Below, piece after piece: positions 18,558-28,818 of a stretch of 33,904 bases of DNA; the first letter of the stretch is position 1; each line of letters opens with the position of its first letter. The position numbers and the translations under genes were made by a program. The DNA is from Alcaligenaceae bacterium 429. Lineage in GTDB: Bacteria; Pseudomonadota; Gammaproteobacteria; Burkholderiales; Burkholderiaceae_B. Below the pieces are notes generated by a model that saw only the letters and a program-made list of their open reading frames with translations, made no database searches and had not been told where the DNA came from. The stretch spans positions 1-33,904 of the forward strand of contig SRSN01000012.1 of assembly GCA_004791645.1 (NCBI GenBank), read 5' to 3'.

Positions 18558-19423
18558 TGCCAACACAATACAGACCCCACACATACCATTGCCGCACCTT
18601 GCCAGAATGACCATGACAACGGTGTACGCAACAGCAACGCCGCAAAGGCTGCCGAAAACACCGGAATAAAGTAAGACGCCCCAGCAAGCAGCGTCACATT
18701 TCCGTACAAAATTCCCACATTCCACGCCGCATATCCAAAGCCCATCGCAATGGCGGCAAACACCAAATACACTAATGAACCCACGTTGAAATGCATAGCG
18801 GGTTGCTCACCTACGGCGTACATCCCCCACAGCGCTATCGCTACCAACATAAAAAATAGCGTGATGCCATTTTTACCCTGCGCTATACGTGTAGTGACCG
18901 TGCAGTAGGCAGCCCAAATCAACGCCCCTAGCAGCGCTAACCCATAGCTTAGTGGGTTTTCTTGAATGTTCACCCACATGCTGGGTAGGTCCAAACCTTG
19001 ATCTGAGCCCAATACCCACGCCACGCCTAGCATAGACAACACAAAGCCTGGCACGATCAGCCATGTGGTTTTTTGCTTATTGAAGAGAATGGCAAAGACA
19101 ATCGTCAGCGTAGGCCATAGATAGTTCACCATTCCCACTTCTATGGCCTGCCTAGCATGGCTGGCATAGCCTATGGATAAGGCTAAACACAGCTCATACA
19201 GCACAAATAACAGGCTGCCCCACACCAGATAACGGCGTGGGAATTCTTGCACCTTAGGGAAACCTACGCTCACCCACAGAATCAGCGATGCCACACTGTA
19301 AATCAGCGCCGCACCACCTACCGCACCAAAGCTTTCGCTGACCCCGCGTATTAAGCCTACGATCAGGCTCCATAACAACACGGCAAGCAAACCTATAAGC
19401 GTGGCTTTCTTTGCTGAAGGCAT
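18539..19423 (-). CDS. yddG: YddG-like DMT-family exporter (probable aromatic amino acid exporter)
   Basis: About 294 residues with roughly ten hydrophobic segments, an EamA/drug-metabolite transporter. The opening KKATLIGLLAVLLWS followed by GLIRGVSE and the internal ARQAIEVGMVNYLWPTLT closely resemble E. coli YddG, which exports aromatic amino acids across the inner membrane. The ATG at 19421-19423 is chosen over a TTG at 19429. It starts 17 bp after the panC stop on the same strand, so it may be the distal gene of the DUF3460-scpA-panC unit. Substrate assignment rests on similarity only. Confidence 0.82.
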   Translation of the reverse strand: MPSAKKATLIGLLAVLLWSLIVGLIRGVSESFGAVGGAALIYSVASLILWVSVGFPKVQEFPRRYLVWGSLLFVLYELCLALSIGYASHARQAIEVGMVNYLWPTLTIVFAILFNKQKTTWLIVPGFVLSMLGVAWVLGSDQGLDLPSMWVNIQENPLSYGLALLGALIWAAYCTVTTRIAQGKNGITLFFMLVAIALWGMYAVGEQPAMHFNVGSLVYLVFAAIAMGFGYAAWNVGILYGNVTLLAGASYFIPVFSAAFAALLLRTPLSWSFWQGAAMVCVGSVLCWQATRKR

Positions 19424-19440
19424 ACCCAAGGCCTGCCTTT

Positions 19441-21190
<1,750 letters not shown>

Positions 21191-21196
21191 ACAACA

Positions 21197-21388
21197 TTAG
21201 TCGTTGGAGTAGTACACATAGGCTGGTTGTGCCACACGTCCGGCACGGTAGCCTTCCTGCAGCTCAGCATCCAGCTGTTTGTCCCACAACCTACCGCGAC
21301 CTTCGCGTTGACGGTTGTCGGTTTCTGGATGTTCCTGTTTGAAGCCTTTCAGGAATTGTGTAATTTCAGATTCGTAATTCTTGGCCAT
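21197..21388 (-). CDS. DUF3460 family small protein
   Basis: About 63 residues, starting at the ATG at 21386-21388 (MAKNYESEITQFL); the frame extends 9 codons further but the conserved part begins here. It resembles the betaproteobacterial DUF3460 family of unknown function: a short helical N-terminus (SEITQFLKGFKQEHPE), a basic stretch (RQREGRGRLWDKQ) and a conserved end (RVAQPAYVYY). It has no signal peptide or membrane segment. It precedes scpA by 6 bp and so likely shares its transcript; a link with chromosome condensation or pantothenate synthesis is only a guess from position. Confidence 0.85.
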   Translation of the reverse strand: MAKNYESEITQFLKGFKQEHPETDNRQREGRGRLWDKQLDAELQEGYRAGRVAQPAYVYYSND

Positions 21389-21508
21389 AATCACCGCACA
21401 CTTAACAAATAGCATTCACCAAACCTTGAGTTTACTGCAAACCCGCCCATAAACAGAGCATGCCGTGTAAACCCGGCTACAGTTACTTCATTCTTCTTTC
21501 TATACGTT

Positions 21509-21543
21509 TTAGCGCAAAGCGTACAAAAACCGCTTTATGCTAA
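21509..21543. repeat. Imperfect inverted repeat upstream of yjdM-like gene
   Basis: TTAGC-GC-AAAGCG (21509-21521) pairs with CGCTTT-AT-GCTAA (21531-21543), with one 2x2 mismatch and a 9-base loop. It lies about 56 bp before the zinc-ribbon gene and overlaps a possible -10 (TATGCT, 21536-21541), so it could be an operator or a leader hairpin. Confidence 0.35.
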
Positions 21544-21598
21544 CATCTGCAGTCAAAATCCTAGAACTAATGCTTAATTCCTTTAGACTGGAGTTTCC

Positions 21599-21940
21599 AT
21601 GACACAACCCTCTTCCTGTCCATCTTGCTCTGGCGAACATACCTACCAAGACGGTGAGTTCTACGTTTGCCCTGATTGTGCGCATGAGTGGTCTATTCAC
21701 GCCGAAGAGAACAGCACCGAATCCGATGAGCGCCAGATCAAAGACGCACACGGCACACCATTGCAAGACGGTGACGATGTACACCTGATCAAAGACCTGA
21801 AGGTAAAAGGCTCTTCTACTACCTTGAAAAAAGGTGCCAAAGCGCGTGGCATCCGTATCGTAGCAGGCGACCATGAAGTCAGCTGCAAAATTGATGGTGT
21901 CAGTTACGAGCTTAAAGCAGAGTTTCTAAAAAAAGCCTAA
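21599..21940 (+). CDS. yjdM: YjdM/PhnA-type zinc-ribbon protein
   Basis: A 113-residue protein of the PhnA/YjdM family. The N-terminus is a zinc ribbon with Cys7-x2-Cys10 and Cys24-x2-Cys27 (CPSC ... CPDC), followed by an SH3-like PhnA domain (DGDDVHLIKDLKVKGSS, ARGIRIVAGDHEVSCKIDG). Despite the old name, it is not a phosphonoacetate hydrolase and its function is not established. The ATG follows GGAG by seven bases. The TAA stop abuts directly the stop codon of the convergent MmyB-type gene (no base between). Confidence 0.92.
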   Translation: MTQPSSCPSCSGEHTYQDGEFYVCPDCAHEWSIHAEENSTESDERQIKDAHGTPLQDGDDVHLIKDLKVKGSSTTLKKGAKARGIRIVAGDHEVSCKIDGVSYELKAEFLKKA

Positions 21941-22759
21941 TTAGTCGTCTTTTTGAGGAATCAGCATCACCAACTTGCAGTCTGGTCGTATAGCCAACCT
22001 GAAGGTGTATTGTCTGAAGTGCAGCACCCCATCCTCTGGATGGGAAAAGCTGCGCAAACCACCCTCACGCTCTACCACTGTTTGTCTGCCCCACCATTGT
22101 GCAAAAACAGGGCTAGTCGATAACAACGACTGCAACAACGCATGTAGTTCAGGTTCATCTACATGCGCCCCCACATCTCCCCTAAACTCACTCACCACGC
22201 GTGTTGCACGCTGCTCCCAATCCACCACCAAACTACGGGCGGCAGGATCTAGAAAAATGTAGTGTAATAAGTTAGGTGCGGGATTTCTATCTGGCCAGCC
22301 ATCAAACAGCCGCAATAAGGCGTCGTTGCGCGCGAGCACATTCCAGCATCTATCCAAAATATACGCTGGAGCGGCAATACTACGTACGCAATCTTCCAAG
22401 CCATCTGGCAGTTGAGTCTGCAACTCACCATGCTCAGGGTCAGCGCATTCTGCCAACTCAAATAGATACTGGCGCTCCGCGCGCCCTAGACGCAATTCGC
22501 CCGCTAAACGTGCACACACAGTAGGAGAGATAGCGATTTCTCGCCCCTGTTCCATCCAGGTGTACCAGGTCACACTAATGTCGCACAGTTGCGCAACTTC
22601 TTCGCGTCGCAAACCGGGGGTACGGCGTCGACTGCCTGCTGGCAGCCCCAATGCTTCTGGTCGTGTGCGCTCACGCACGCTACGCAAGAAATCGCCCAGC
22701 GCTCTACGCCGCGTACTCGCGGCGTGATCTGAAGAGGTGATGGTTTCAGTGCGTCCCAT
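21941..22759 (-). CDS. XRE/MmyB-type transcriptional regulator
   Basis: A 272-residue regulator. An N-terminal XRE helix-turn-helix (RTPGLRREEVAQLCDISVTW then YTWMEQGR, about 47-75) precedes an MmyB-like ligand-binding domain (AAPAYILDRCWNVLARNDAL, FLDPAARSLVVDWEQRA, FSHPEDGVLHFRQYTFRLA). This architecture is widespread; a fatty-acid-like ligand has been proposed for the family. It starts 5 bp after the metH stop on the same strand, so it is probably read from the metH transcript. Whether it regulates methionine or cobalamin genes is not known. Confidence 0.9.
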   Translation of the reverse strand: MGRTETITSSDHAASTRRRALGDFLRSVRERTRPEALGLPAGSRRRTPGLRREEVAQLCDISVTWYTWMEQGREIAISPTVCARLAGELRLGRAERQYLFELAECADPEHGELQTQLPDGLEDCVRSIAAPAYILDRCWNVLARNDALLRLFDGWPDRNPAPNLLHYIFLDPAARSLVVDWEQRATRVVSEFRGDVGAHVDEPELHALLQSLLSTSPVFAQWWGRQTVVEREGGLRSFSHPEDGVLHFRQYTFRLAIRPDCKLVMLIPQKDD

Positions 22760-22764
22760 GAAAG

Positions 22765-25700
22765 TTACCCACGCAATACCGAGGCTAACGATCTACGTAC
22801 ATCGTCTTCGTCTCTGCCGGAACGCTGTATGTAGTCTTGCAACTGGTCTTCACCAATATTACCCACGTTGAAATACTGTGAGTCTGGATGGCTAAAGTAG
22901 AAACCCGACACACTGGAAGCGGGGAACATCGCCAAGCTTTCGGTCAGTTGCATATTGATATCTTCCCACTGCATCACACGGTTCATGTCTGCTTTCACCA
23001 CGTGCTCAGGACAAGACGGGTAGCCCGGTGCAGGTCTAATACCTTGGTAACGCTCGTCAATCAAGGCTTCGTTATCTAAGTCTTCCTCAGACACATAGCC
23101 CCACAAATCAGTGCGTACCCGAGCATGTAGACACTCAGCAAAGCCTTCCGCAAAACGATCAGCCAATGCTTTGAGCATGATGTCAGAGTAATCATCGCCC
23201 TCTGCTTGGAAGCGTTCAGAATGCTTCTCTATACCCAAACCACCGGTTACCGCAAACATACCTATGTAGTCGATAATGCCGCTTTCTTTGGGTGCAATGT
23301 AATCCGCCAAACATTTACTGTGTACGCCAGACCGTTTCACGGTTTGCTGACGCAGATTACGCCATGTAAACAGCACTTCGGAGCGTGTCTCATCGCTGTA
23401 CACCTCGATGTCATCGCCATTCACACTATTGGCTGGGTAGAAGGCCACCACACCATTGGCTTGCAACCAGCGACCTTCGATGATTTTTTTCAACATCGCT
23501 TGGCCTTCGGCGTACAACTGTTTAGCGTGCTCGCCTACTACCTCGTCTTCCAAAATACGTGGAAAGCGACCAAAGAGGCTCCATGTTTGGAAGAATGGCG
23601 TCCAATCTATGAAACGAGCGATATCGGCCAGATCGTAGTTAATAAAGGTACGTCTACCAATGAACTTCGGGCGTGGTGGCGTGTAATTGGCCCAATCTAT
23701 GGGCGGCGCATCAGCACGAGCATCCTCTAAACTGATCAGCGGTGTTTCTTTACGATTCGCGTGACGCGTACGCACCATGTCATATTCTTCGGCAATTTCT
23801 TGCACGTAGTTATCGCGGTTGTCCGACATCAAGCTGGTTGCTACCCCTACCGAACGACTAGCATCCGGTACATAAATCACAGGGCCTTCATAGTGCGGCG
23901 CAATTTTCACGGCGGTGTGAACACGACTGGTAGTGGCACCACCAATCAACAACGGGATCTTTTTCTCGCGGAAATATGGGTCACGCTGCATCTCAGAGGC
24001 GACATAACTCATTTCTTCTAAGCTAGGTGTAATAAGCCCAGACAAGCCCACCATATCGGCATTTACTTCTTTGGCTTTTTCTAGAATCTGAGCACATGGC
24101 ACCATCACGCCCATGTTCTCTACTTCAAAGTTATTACATTGCAGCACCACGGTCACAATGTTTTTACCAATATCGTGCACGTCGCCTTTCACTGTCGCCA
24201 TGACGATCTTGCCCTTAGAGCGCACATCGCCACCAGCCAACGCAATTTGGCGTTTTTCTTCTTCAATAAAAGGCACCAAGTGCGATACGGCTTGCTTCAT
24301 CACACGAGCGGATTTCACCACCTGCGGCAAGAACATTTTGCCCTCGCCAAACAAGTCACCCACCACGTTCATACCATCCATCAGTGGTCCTTCAATCACC
24401 TCGATGGGTCGGCCACCTGCATTAGCAATTTCTTGGCGTACTTCTTCGGTATCTTCCACAATAAAGGTAGTGATACCGTTTACCAGCGCATGCACCAAAC
24501 GCGCACGCACAGGCTGCTCGCGCCATGTAAGGTCTTCTTCACGCTTAGCACCAGACCCTTTGATGTTCTCGGCCAATTCCACTAAACGCTCAGTAGAACT
24601 ACGCTCGTCATTAGGGCTTTCTTTAGCGACGGGATCAGCACGGTTCAATATGACGTCTTCCACCATATTGCGTACTTTCTCATCCAAGTCAGCATACACA
24701 CCTAGCTGACCAGCATTCACAATCCCCATGGTCAGCCCCTCGCGGATGCTGTAGTACAGGAATACGGTGTGAATGGCCTCACGCATGGCTTCATTGCCAC
24801 GGAAAGAGAAGCTGACGTTAGAAATACCACCCGACATACGAGCATGAGGCAGATTCTGGCGAATCCATTTCACGCCTTCGATAAAGTCTCGTGCGTAGTT
24901 ATTGTGCTCATCAATACCAGTAGCGACTGCGAACACGTTGGGGTCAAAAATGATGTCCTCAGGCGGGAAACCTACTTCGTTCACCAGCATCCAATATGCA
25001 CGCGCACAAATTTCTTTACGTCGCTCTAGGCTGTCGGCCTGCCCTTGTTCATCAAAGGCCATCACCACTGCCGCCGCACCGTACTTACGGCACAAACGCG
25101 CATGCGCCAAGAAAGACTCTTCGCCCTCTTTCAGCGAAATAGAGTTCACCACCGCTTTACCTTGAATGCAGCGTAAACCTGTTTCAATCACTTCCCATTT
25201 GGAGCTATCTACCATGATGGGCACACGAGAGATATCAGGTTCAGATGCAATCAGGTTCAAGAATTTACGCATGTTGGCAACTGAGTCCAACATCGCTTCA
25301 TCCATATTGATATCGATGATCTGCGCACCGTTCTCTACTTGCTGGCGTGCTACTGACAACGCTTCTTCAAAGCGCTCCTCACGGATCAAACGCAAGAAGG
25401 CTTTACTGCCCGTCACGTTGGTACGCTCACCCACGTTAATGAACAAACTTTGTTCATCAAAGTTCAAGGCTTCTAGACCTGACAAACGGGTGCGTACAGG
25501 AATCTCCGGCACTTGGCGGCGTGGCAGACTTTGTACCTGCTGCACAATCGCGCGAATGTGTTCTGGCGTCGTACCACAGCAACCGCCCACCATATTCACC
25601 AACCTGGCTTCAGCAAACTCGTGCAATAAACCAGAGGTGTCTTTAGGCGTTTCATCAAAGCCTGTTTCTGCCATAGGGTTTGGCAAACCAGCATTGGGGT

Positions 25701-26547
25701 ACACGCAGATGTAGGTGTCACAGATTTTGGACAATTCGGCGATATAGGGGCGCATCAACGCCGCGCCTAACGCACAGTTCAAACCTATGGTGACTGGTCG
25801 TGCATGGCGCACAGAGTTCCAGAAAGCCTCTACCGTTTGGCCTGACAAAATACGGCCAGAAGCATCAGTAACCGTACCGGAAACCATCACCGGCAAGCGG
25901 ATATTACGTTCTTCAAAGACGGATTCGACGGCAAAAATTGCAGCCTTAGCGTTCAAGGTATCGAAGATGGTTTCTATCAGTACGATATCAGCGCCACCAT
26001 CAATCAAGCCATTTAGCTGTTCGGTGTAGGCATCACGCAGTTCTTCAAAGGTGACGTTACGCACGGACGGGTCATTCACGTCGGGCGAAATAGAGGCTGT
26101 CTTGGGTTGTGGCCCCAACACCCCTGCCACATAACGACGCTGGCCTTTGGCGATGAACTCGTCACAGACTTTACGTGCGATTTTTGCAGATGCTACGTTT
26201 AGTTCATAGGCTATACCGTGCAAGGCGTAATCGCTTTGCGCTACCTCTGTCGCACCAAAGGTGTTGGTACAGATTACATCTGCACCCGCTTCCAAATACT
26301 GGCGGTGTATGGCCTCAATAACGTCTGGCCGCACCAACGACAGCAGCTCGTTATCACCCCGTACATCTTTGTGATGATCTTTAAATCGCTCACCACGGAA
26401 ATCGGCTTCGCTTAATTTGTAGCGCTGAATCATGGTGCCCATCGCGCCATCCAGAATCACAATGCGATCAGCCAACAACTGTACAAAATCCCCTGCACGG
26501 GTGTACGAAGATACGGGGTATGGAATAGCGGGATATGACACGGTCAC
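22765..26547 (-). CDS. metH: Cobalamin-dependent methionine synthase
   Basis: Transfers a methyl group from 5-methyltetrahydrofolate to homocysteine through methylcobalamin. All four modules are present: homocysteine-binding with the zinc cysteines (GLNCALGA and [11 protein letters not shown], near 320), pterin-binding ([30 protein letters not shown]), B12-binding with the axial DxHxxG ([10 protein letters not shown], near 785) and the C-terminal SAM-dependent activation domain ([12 protein letters not shown]). The frame opens at a TTG at 26571; the GTG at 26545-26547 has AGGA eight bases upstream and is preferred, giving about 1260 residues. It is divergent from the riboswitch-controlled btuB; no riboswitch is seen on its own side. 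Confidence 0.96.
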   Translation of the reverse strand: MTVSYPAIPYPVSSYTRAGDFVQLLADRIVILDGAMGTMIQRYKLSEADFRGERFKDHHKDVRGDNELLSLVRPDVIEAIHRQYLEAGADVICTNTFGATEVAQSDYALHGIAYELNVASAKIARKVCDEFIAKGQRRYVAGVLGPQPKTASISPDVNDPSVRNVTFEELRDAYTEQLNGLIDGGADIVLIETIFDTLNAKAAIFAVESVFEERNIRLPVMVSGTVTDASGRILSGQTVEAFWNSVRHARPVTIGLNCALGAALMRPYIAELSKICDTYICVYPNAGLPNPMAETGFDETPKDTSGLLHEFAEARLVNMVGGCCGTTPEHIRAIVQQVQSLPRRQVPEIPVRTRLSGLEALNFDEQSLFINVGERTNVTGSKAFLRLIREERFEEALSVARQQVENGAQIIDINMDEAMLDSVANMRKFLNLIASEPDISRVPIMVDSSKWEVIETGLRCIQGKAVVNSISLKEGEESFLAHARLCRKYGAAAVVMAFDEQGQADSLERRKEICARAYWMLVNEVGFPPEDIIFDPNVFAVATGIDEHNNYARDFIEGVKWIRQNLPHARMSGGISNVSFSFRGNEAMREAIHTVFLYYSIREGLTMGIVNAGQLGVYADLDEKVRNMVEDVILNRADPVAKESPNDERSSTERLVELAENIKGSGAKREEDLTWREQPVRARLVHALVNGITTFIVEDTEEVRQEIANAGGRPIEVIEGPLMDGMNVVGDLFGEGKMFLPQVVKSARVMKQAVSHLVPFIEEEKRQIALAGGDVRSKGKIVMATVKGDVHDIGKNIVTVVLQCNNFEVENMGVMVPCAQILEKAKEVNADMVGLSGLITPSLEEMSYVASEMQRDPYFREKKIPLLIGGATTSRVHTAVKIAPHYEGPVIYVPDASRSVGVATSLMSDNRDNYVQEIAEEYDMVRTRHANRKETPLISLEDARADAPPIDWANYTPPRPKFIGRRTFINYDLADIARFIDWTPFFQTWSLFGRFPRILEDEVVGEHAKQLYAEGQAMLKKIIEGRWLQANGVVAFYPANSVNGDDIEVYSDETRSEVLFTWRNLRQQTVKRSGVHSKCLADYIAPKESGIIDYIGMFAVTGGLGIEKHSERFQAEGDDYSDIMLKALADRFAEGFAECLHARVRTDLWGYVSEEDLDNEALIDERYQGIRPAPGYPSCPEHVVKADMNRVMQWEDINMQLTESLAMFPASSVSGFYFSHPDSQYFNVGNIGEDQLQDYIQRSGRDEDDVRRSLASVLRG

Positions 26548-26642
26548 GAGCAAAATCCTGAAAATCGTCAAGCACTATGTCGTGGAGCAAAAACGACTCG
26601 CTTACACCACAACCAAAGAGATGTATTGTACCCCCCTGCGAC

Positions 26643-26651
26643 TGCTATGCT
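26643..26651 (+). promoter_or_regulatory. Candidate extended -10 promoter for the btuB transcript
   Basis: TGCTATGCT matches an extended -10 (TGn followed by TATGCT) about 15 bp before the first riboswitch pairing. A TTGTAC at 26626-26631 is too close to be an ideal -35 (14-bp spacer). Confidence 0.35.
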
Positions 26652-26664
26652 AAATTCCCTTTGC

Positions 26665-26830
26665 ATATCAAGGTACATACTAAGACTCCCTTTTCTTATG
26701 TAGCTGAGCAGAAAACCACACTGCTCATCGGGAAGCCTGGCCCTATTTCATAGAACAAACAGCGCTGCCCCCGCAACGGTACTCATGCTCCATGCATGTC
26801 AGCCCGATACCGAGCCCTGATATACCTGAA
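26665..26830 (+). ncRNA. Cobalamin riboswitch upstream of btuB
   Basis: The conserved core is visible: CGGGAAGCCTGG (26729-26740), AGCGCTGCCCCCGCAACGGT (26761-26780) and the B12-box-like CAGCCCGATACCGAGCC (26800-26816). AGGTA at 26671-26675 can close the element by pairing with TACCT at 26823-26827 (P1). Adenosylcobalamin binding should lower expression of the outer-membrane receptor btuB. The rest of the 364-bp gap between metH and btuB holds the divergent promoter region (26548-26664) and the expression platform (26831-26911). Confidence 0.92.
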
Positions 26831-26838
26831 TGTATATA

Positions 26839-26875
26839 GCTAGTTTTCTTTTCTAAAACCTAGCCCATTTTTATT
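26839..26875 (+). terminator. Putative intrinsic terminator of the btuB riboswitch
   Basis: GCTAG-TTTT (26839-26847) pairs with AAAA-(C)-CTAGC (26855-26864, one bulged C) around a 7-base loop and is followed by ATTTTTATT. It is directly downstream of the aptamer, so it can act as a transcriptional off-switch. The stem is A/T-rich, so its strength is moderate. Confidence 0.6.
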
Positions 26876-26877
26876 GT

Positions 26878-26897
26878 GGTGTGCGGGGTCGCGCACC
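26878..26897 (+). promoter_or_regulatory. Hairpin just before the btuB ribosome-binding site (L13-like)
   Basis: GGTGTGCG (26878-26885) pairs with CGCGCACC (26890-26897; one G-U) around the loop GGGT. It ends 4 bases before the AGGA of btuB (26902-26905). Its G-rich loop is complementary to the C-rich part of the aptamer (26766-26772), as expected of the kissing-loop hairpin of cobalamin riboswitches. Confidence 0.5.
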
Positions 26898-26911
26898 GAA
26901 CAGGATTCGTC

Positions 26912-28762
26912 ATGAAAACAACTCACTTGGCTGCGTTGCTGGCCTGCATTTTTCCGTTAAGTGCTGCGGCACAGTCCTCCCAACCCGTTTCCGAATTAGA
27001 CAACATTGTCGTTACTGCTAGCCGTGTGGCGCAGTTGGAAAGCGAGGTGGTGGGTGACGTTAGCGTTATTGATAGAGCTACCTTGGAAAAAGCAGGTCAA
27101 AGCAGCGTAGCTGAATTGCTGTCACGTGAGCACGGTATTCAAATTAGCACCACGGGCGGCCCTCAAACCCCTACGTCTATTTTCATGCGTGGCACAGATA
27201 GCCGACACGTATTGGTATTGATTGATGGCGTGCGTATTAATAGCAGTATCTCTAATGCTGTTAACTTTAATGCGATTAACCCTGCTCAAATTGAACGCAT
27301 CGAAATTTTGCGTGGTGCGGGCAGTAGCTTGTACGGTTCTGAGGCCATTGGTGGTGTGATCAACATCATCACCAAAAAAGGCCAAACCGATACACCTATG
27401 GCTTTCTGGGGTGAGATGGGTATTGGCACGCACAGCCTGTTCAAAAGTAGCGTAGGTTTTTCCGGCCAAAGTAATGGTTTGTCGTATAACCTGATTGGCT
27501 CGATGGCCAATAGCGACGGTTTCCGCTCTACGAACTCCCACTCTGATGTGGGCGCCTCTAAACGCGCAGATGGCTACGAAAGCAATAGCGTCAAAGCCGA
27601 CTTAGGTTATGCATTTTCAGATCAACACCGTCTGGATGCCCATCTATTTTCGTCATACATTAATGGCGAATTCACCGGCTACACCGGTCAAGAATCCAGC
27701 GCGACACGCCAGCAAGCGTATGGCTTAAGCTCTACCAATACATTCTTTGGTAACTGGACTAGCAAACTGAGCGTTAACGACACGCGTGAAACGCGTCAGG
27801 GTTACAGTAGCTTTAACGTAGAGACCTCGTCCTACCAAACCACCTTGCGTAACTACGCATGGCAAAACGATGTCACATTGGGTCAATACCAAACACTGAC
27901 TGCTCTGCTGGAACACAATGACGAACGCGGTAAACAAGCTGGCTACACTAGCTTAAATGCTAAACGTCACAGCAATGCTGGCGCACTGATTTACAGTCTG
28001 AACTACGGCCGACACCATGCGCAAGCAAGCCTACGCCACGATCGTATTGCGGGCCATACCAGCCGTACTACCGGTGCTATAGCCTATGACTTCGACATCA
28101 CCAACCGTTGGACGGTAGGGGCCTCGTATAACACCGGCTTCAAAATGCCTACTTTGTACGAAGACTACGTGAACCAAAGTGCACTGATTTCTACCGTGTC
28201 ACCTGAAACATCCAAAAATGTGGAAGCACGTATTGCCTACACCCATGACACGGGCTCTGTGAAATTGGTTGCCTACCAAAACCGCATTAACAACCTGATT
28301 AACTGGCGCTTTGCCGGTGGCCCTAACGGCGAGTACTTCAACACCAACCGTGCCAAGATCAAAGGTTACTCGTTGATGTTTGATCAACAGTTCGACGACT
28401 TGTCGCTGTGGGGTAGCCTTGATTTAACTAACCCTCGCGATAAAGAAACCGACAACCGCCTAACTCGTCGTGCTGCGCAAGTGTACCGACTGGGTGCTAA
28501 CTACAGTTTCACTAACCTGCAAGTAGGCGCAGAGTACTCGTGGACGGCTAAACGTTCAGATCAAGACTTCCGCTCATTCCCTGCCAAAGACGTCACTTTA
28601 GGCAGCTTCAGCTTGGTTAACCTGACAGCAAAATACGATTTCAGTAAATCCGTTACGGCCTCTGTACGTTGGGATAACGTCTTTAACAAACGTTATGAGT
28701 ATGCATACGGCTACAACACGCCTGGCTCTAACGTATTTGTAAACCTGACCTGGCGCATGTAA
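26912..28762 (+). CDS. btuB: TonB-dependent vitamin B12 receptor
   Basis: Outer-membrane receptor that imports cobalamin using TonB energy. It has 616 residues with a signal peptide (KTTHLAALLACIFPLSAAAQ), a TonB box (DNIVVTASR, about 28-36), a plug domain with SVAELLSREHGIQ, FMRGTDSRHVLVLIDGVRI and YGSEAIGGVINIITKKG, and a beta barrel ending in NVFVNLTWRM. The frame extends to a GTG at 26876 but the ATG at 26912 has AGGA six bases upstream. Control by the cobalamin riboswitch supports the substrate assignment. btuF follows, separated by a strong hairpin. No BtuC or BtuD is in the window. Confidence 0.94.
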   Translation: MKTTHLAALLACIFPLSAAAQSSQPVSELDNIVVTASRVAQLESEVVGDVSVIDRATLEKAGQSSVAELLSREHGIQISTTGGPQTPTSIFMRGTDSRHVLVLIDGVRINSSISNAVNFNAINPAQIERIEILRGAGSSLYGSEAIGGVINIITKKGQTDTPMAFWGEMGIGTHSLFKSSVGFSGQSNGLSYNLIGSMANSDGFRSTNSHSDVGASKRADGYESNSVKADLGYAFSDQHRLDAHLFSSYINGEFTGYTGQESSATRQQAYGLSSTNTFFGNWTSKLSVNDTRETRQGYSSFNVETSSYQTTLRNYAWQNDVTLGQYQTLTALLEHNDERGKQAGYTSLNAKRHSNAGALIYSLNYGRHHAQASLRHDRIAGHTSRTTGAIAYDFDITNRWTVGASYNTGFKMPTLYEDYVNQSALISTVSPETSKNVEARIAYTHDTGSVKLVAYQNRINNLINWRFAGGPNGEYFNTNRAKIKGYSLMFDQQFDDLSLWGSLDLTNPRDKETDNRLTRRAAQVYRLGANYSFTNLQVGAEYSWTAKRSDQDFRSFPAKDVTLGSFSLVNLTAKYDFSKSVTASVRWDNVFNKRYEYAYGYNTPGSNVFVNLTWRM

Positions 28763-28769
28763 GCCTACC

Positions 28770-28802
28770 GCCGCTGCCTGACCACGCTAACCAGGCAGCG
28801 GC
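28770..28802 (+). repeat. Strong intercistronic hairpin between btuB and btuF
   Basis: GCCGCTGCCTG (28770-28780) pairs perfectly over 11 bp with CAGGCAGCGGC (28792-28802) around an 11-base loop. There is no T-run afterwards, so it is more likely an RNA-stability or processing element than an intrinsic terminator. It ends 7 bp before the btuF Shine-Dalgarno (AGGA, 28810). Confidence 0.75.
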
Positions 28803-28818
28803 TTCATCTAGGAAAACA

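Noticed and set aside
24113-24709. 198-codon plus-strand frame opposite metH
   Set aside because: Shadow of the strongly conserved metH reading frame; composition is low in recognisable motifs.
26548-26571. N-terminal extension of MetH from a TTG
   Set aside because: The GTG at 26547 has a well-placed AGGA, whereas the TTG has none, and the extra residues are not part of the conserved domain.
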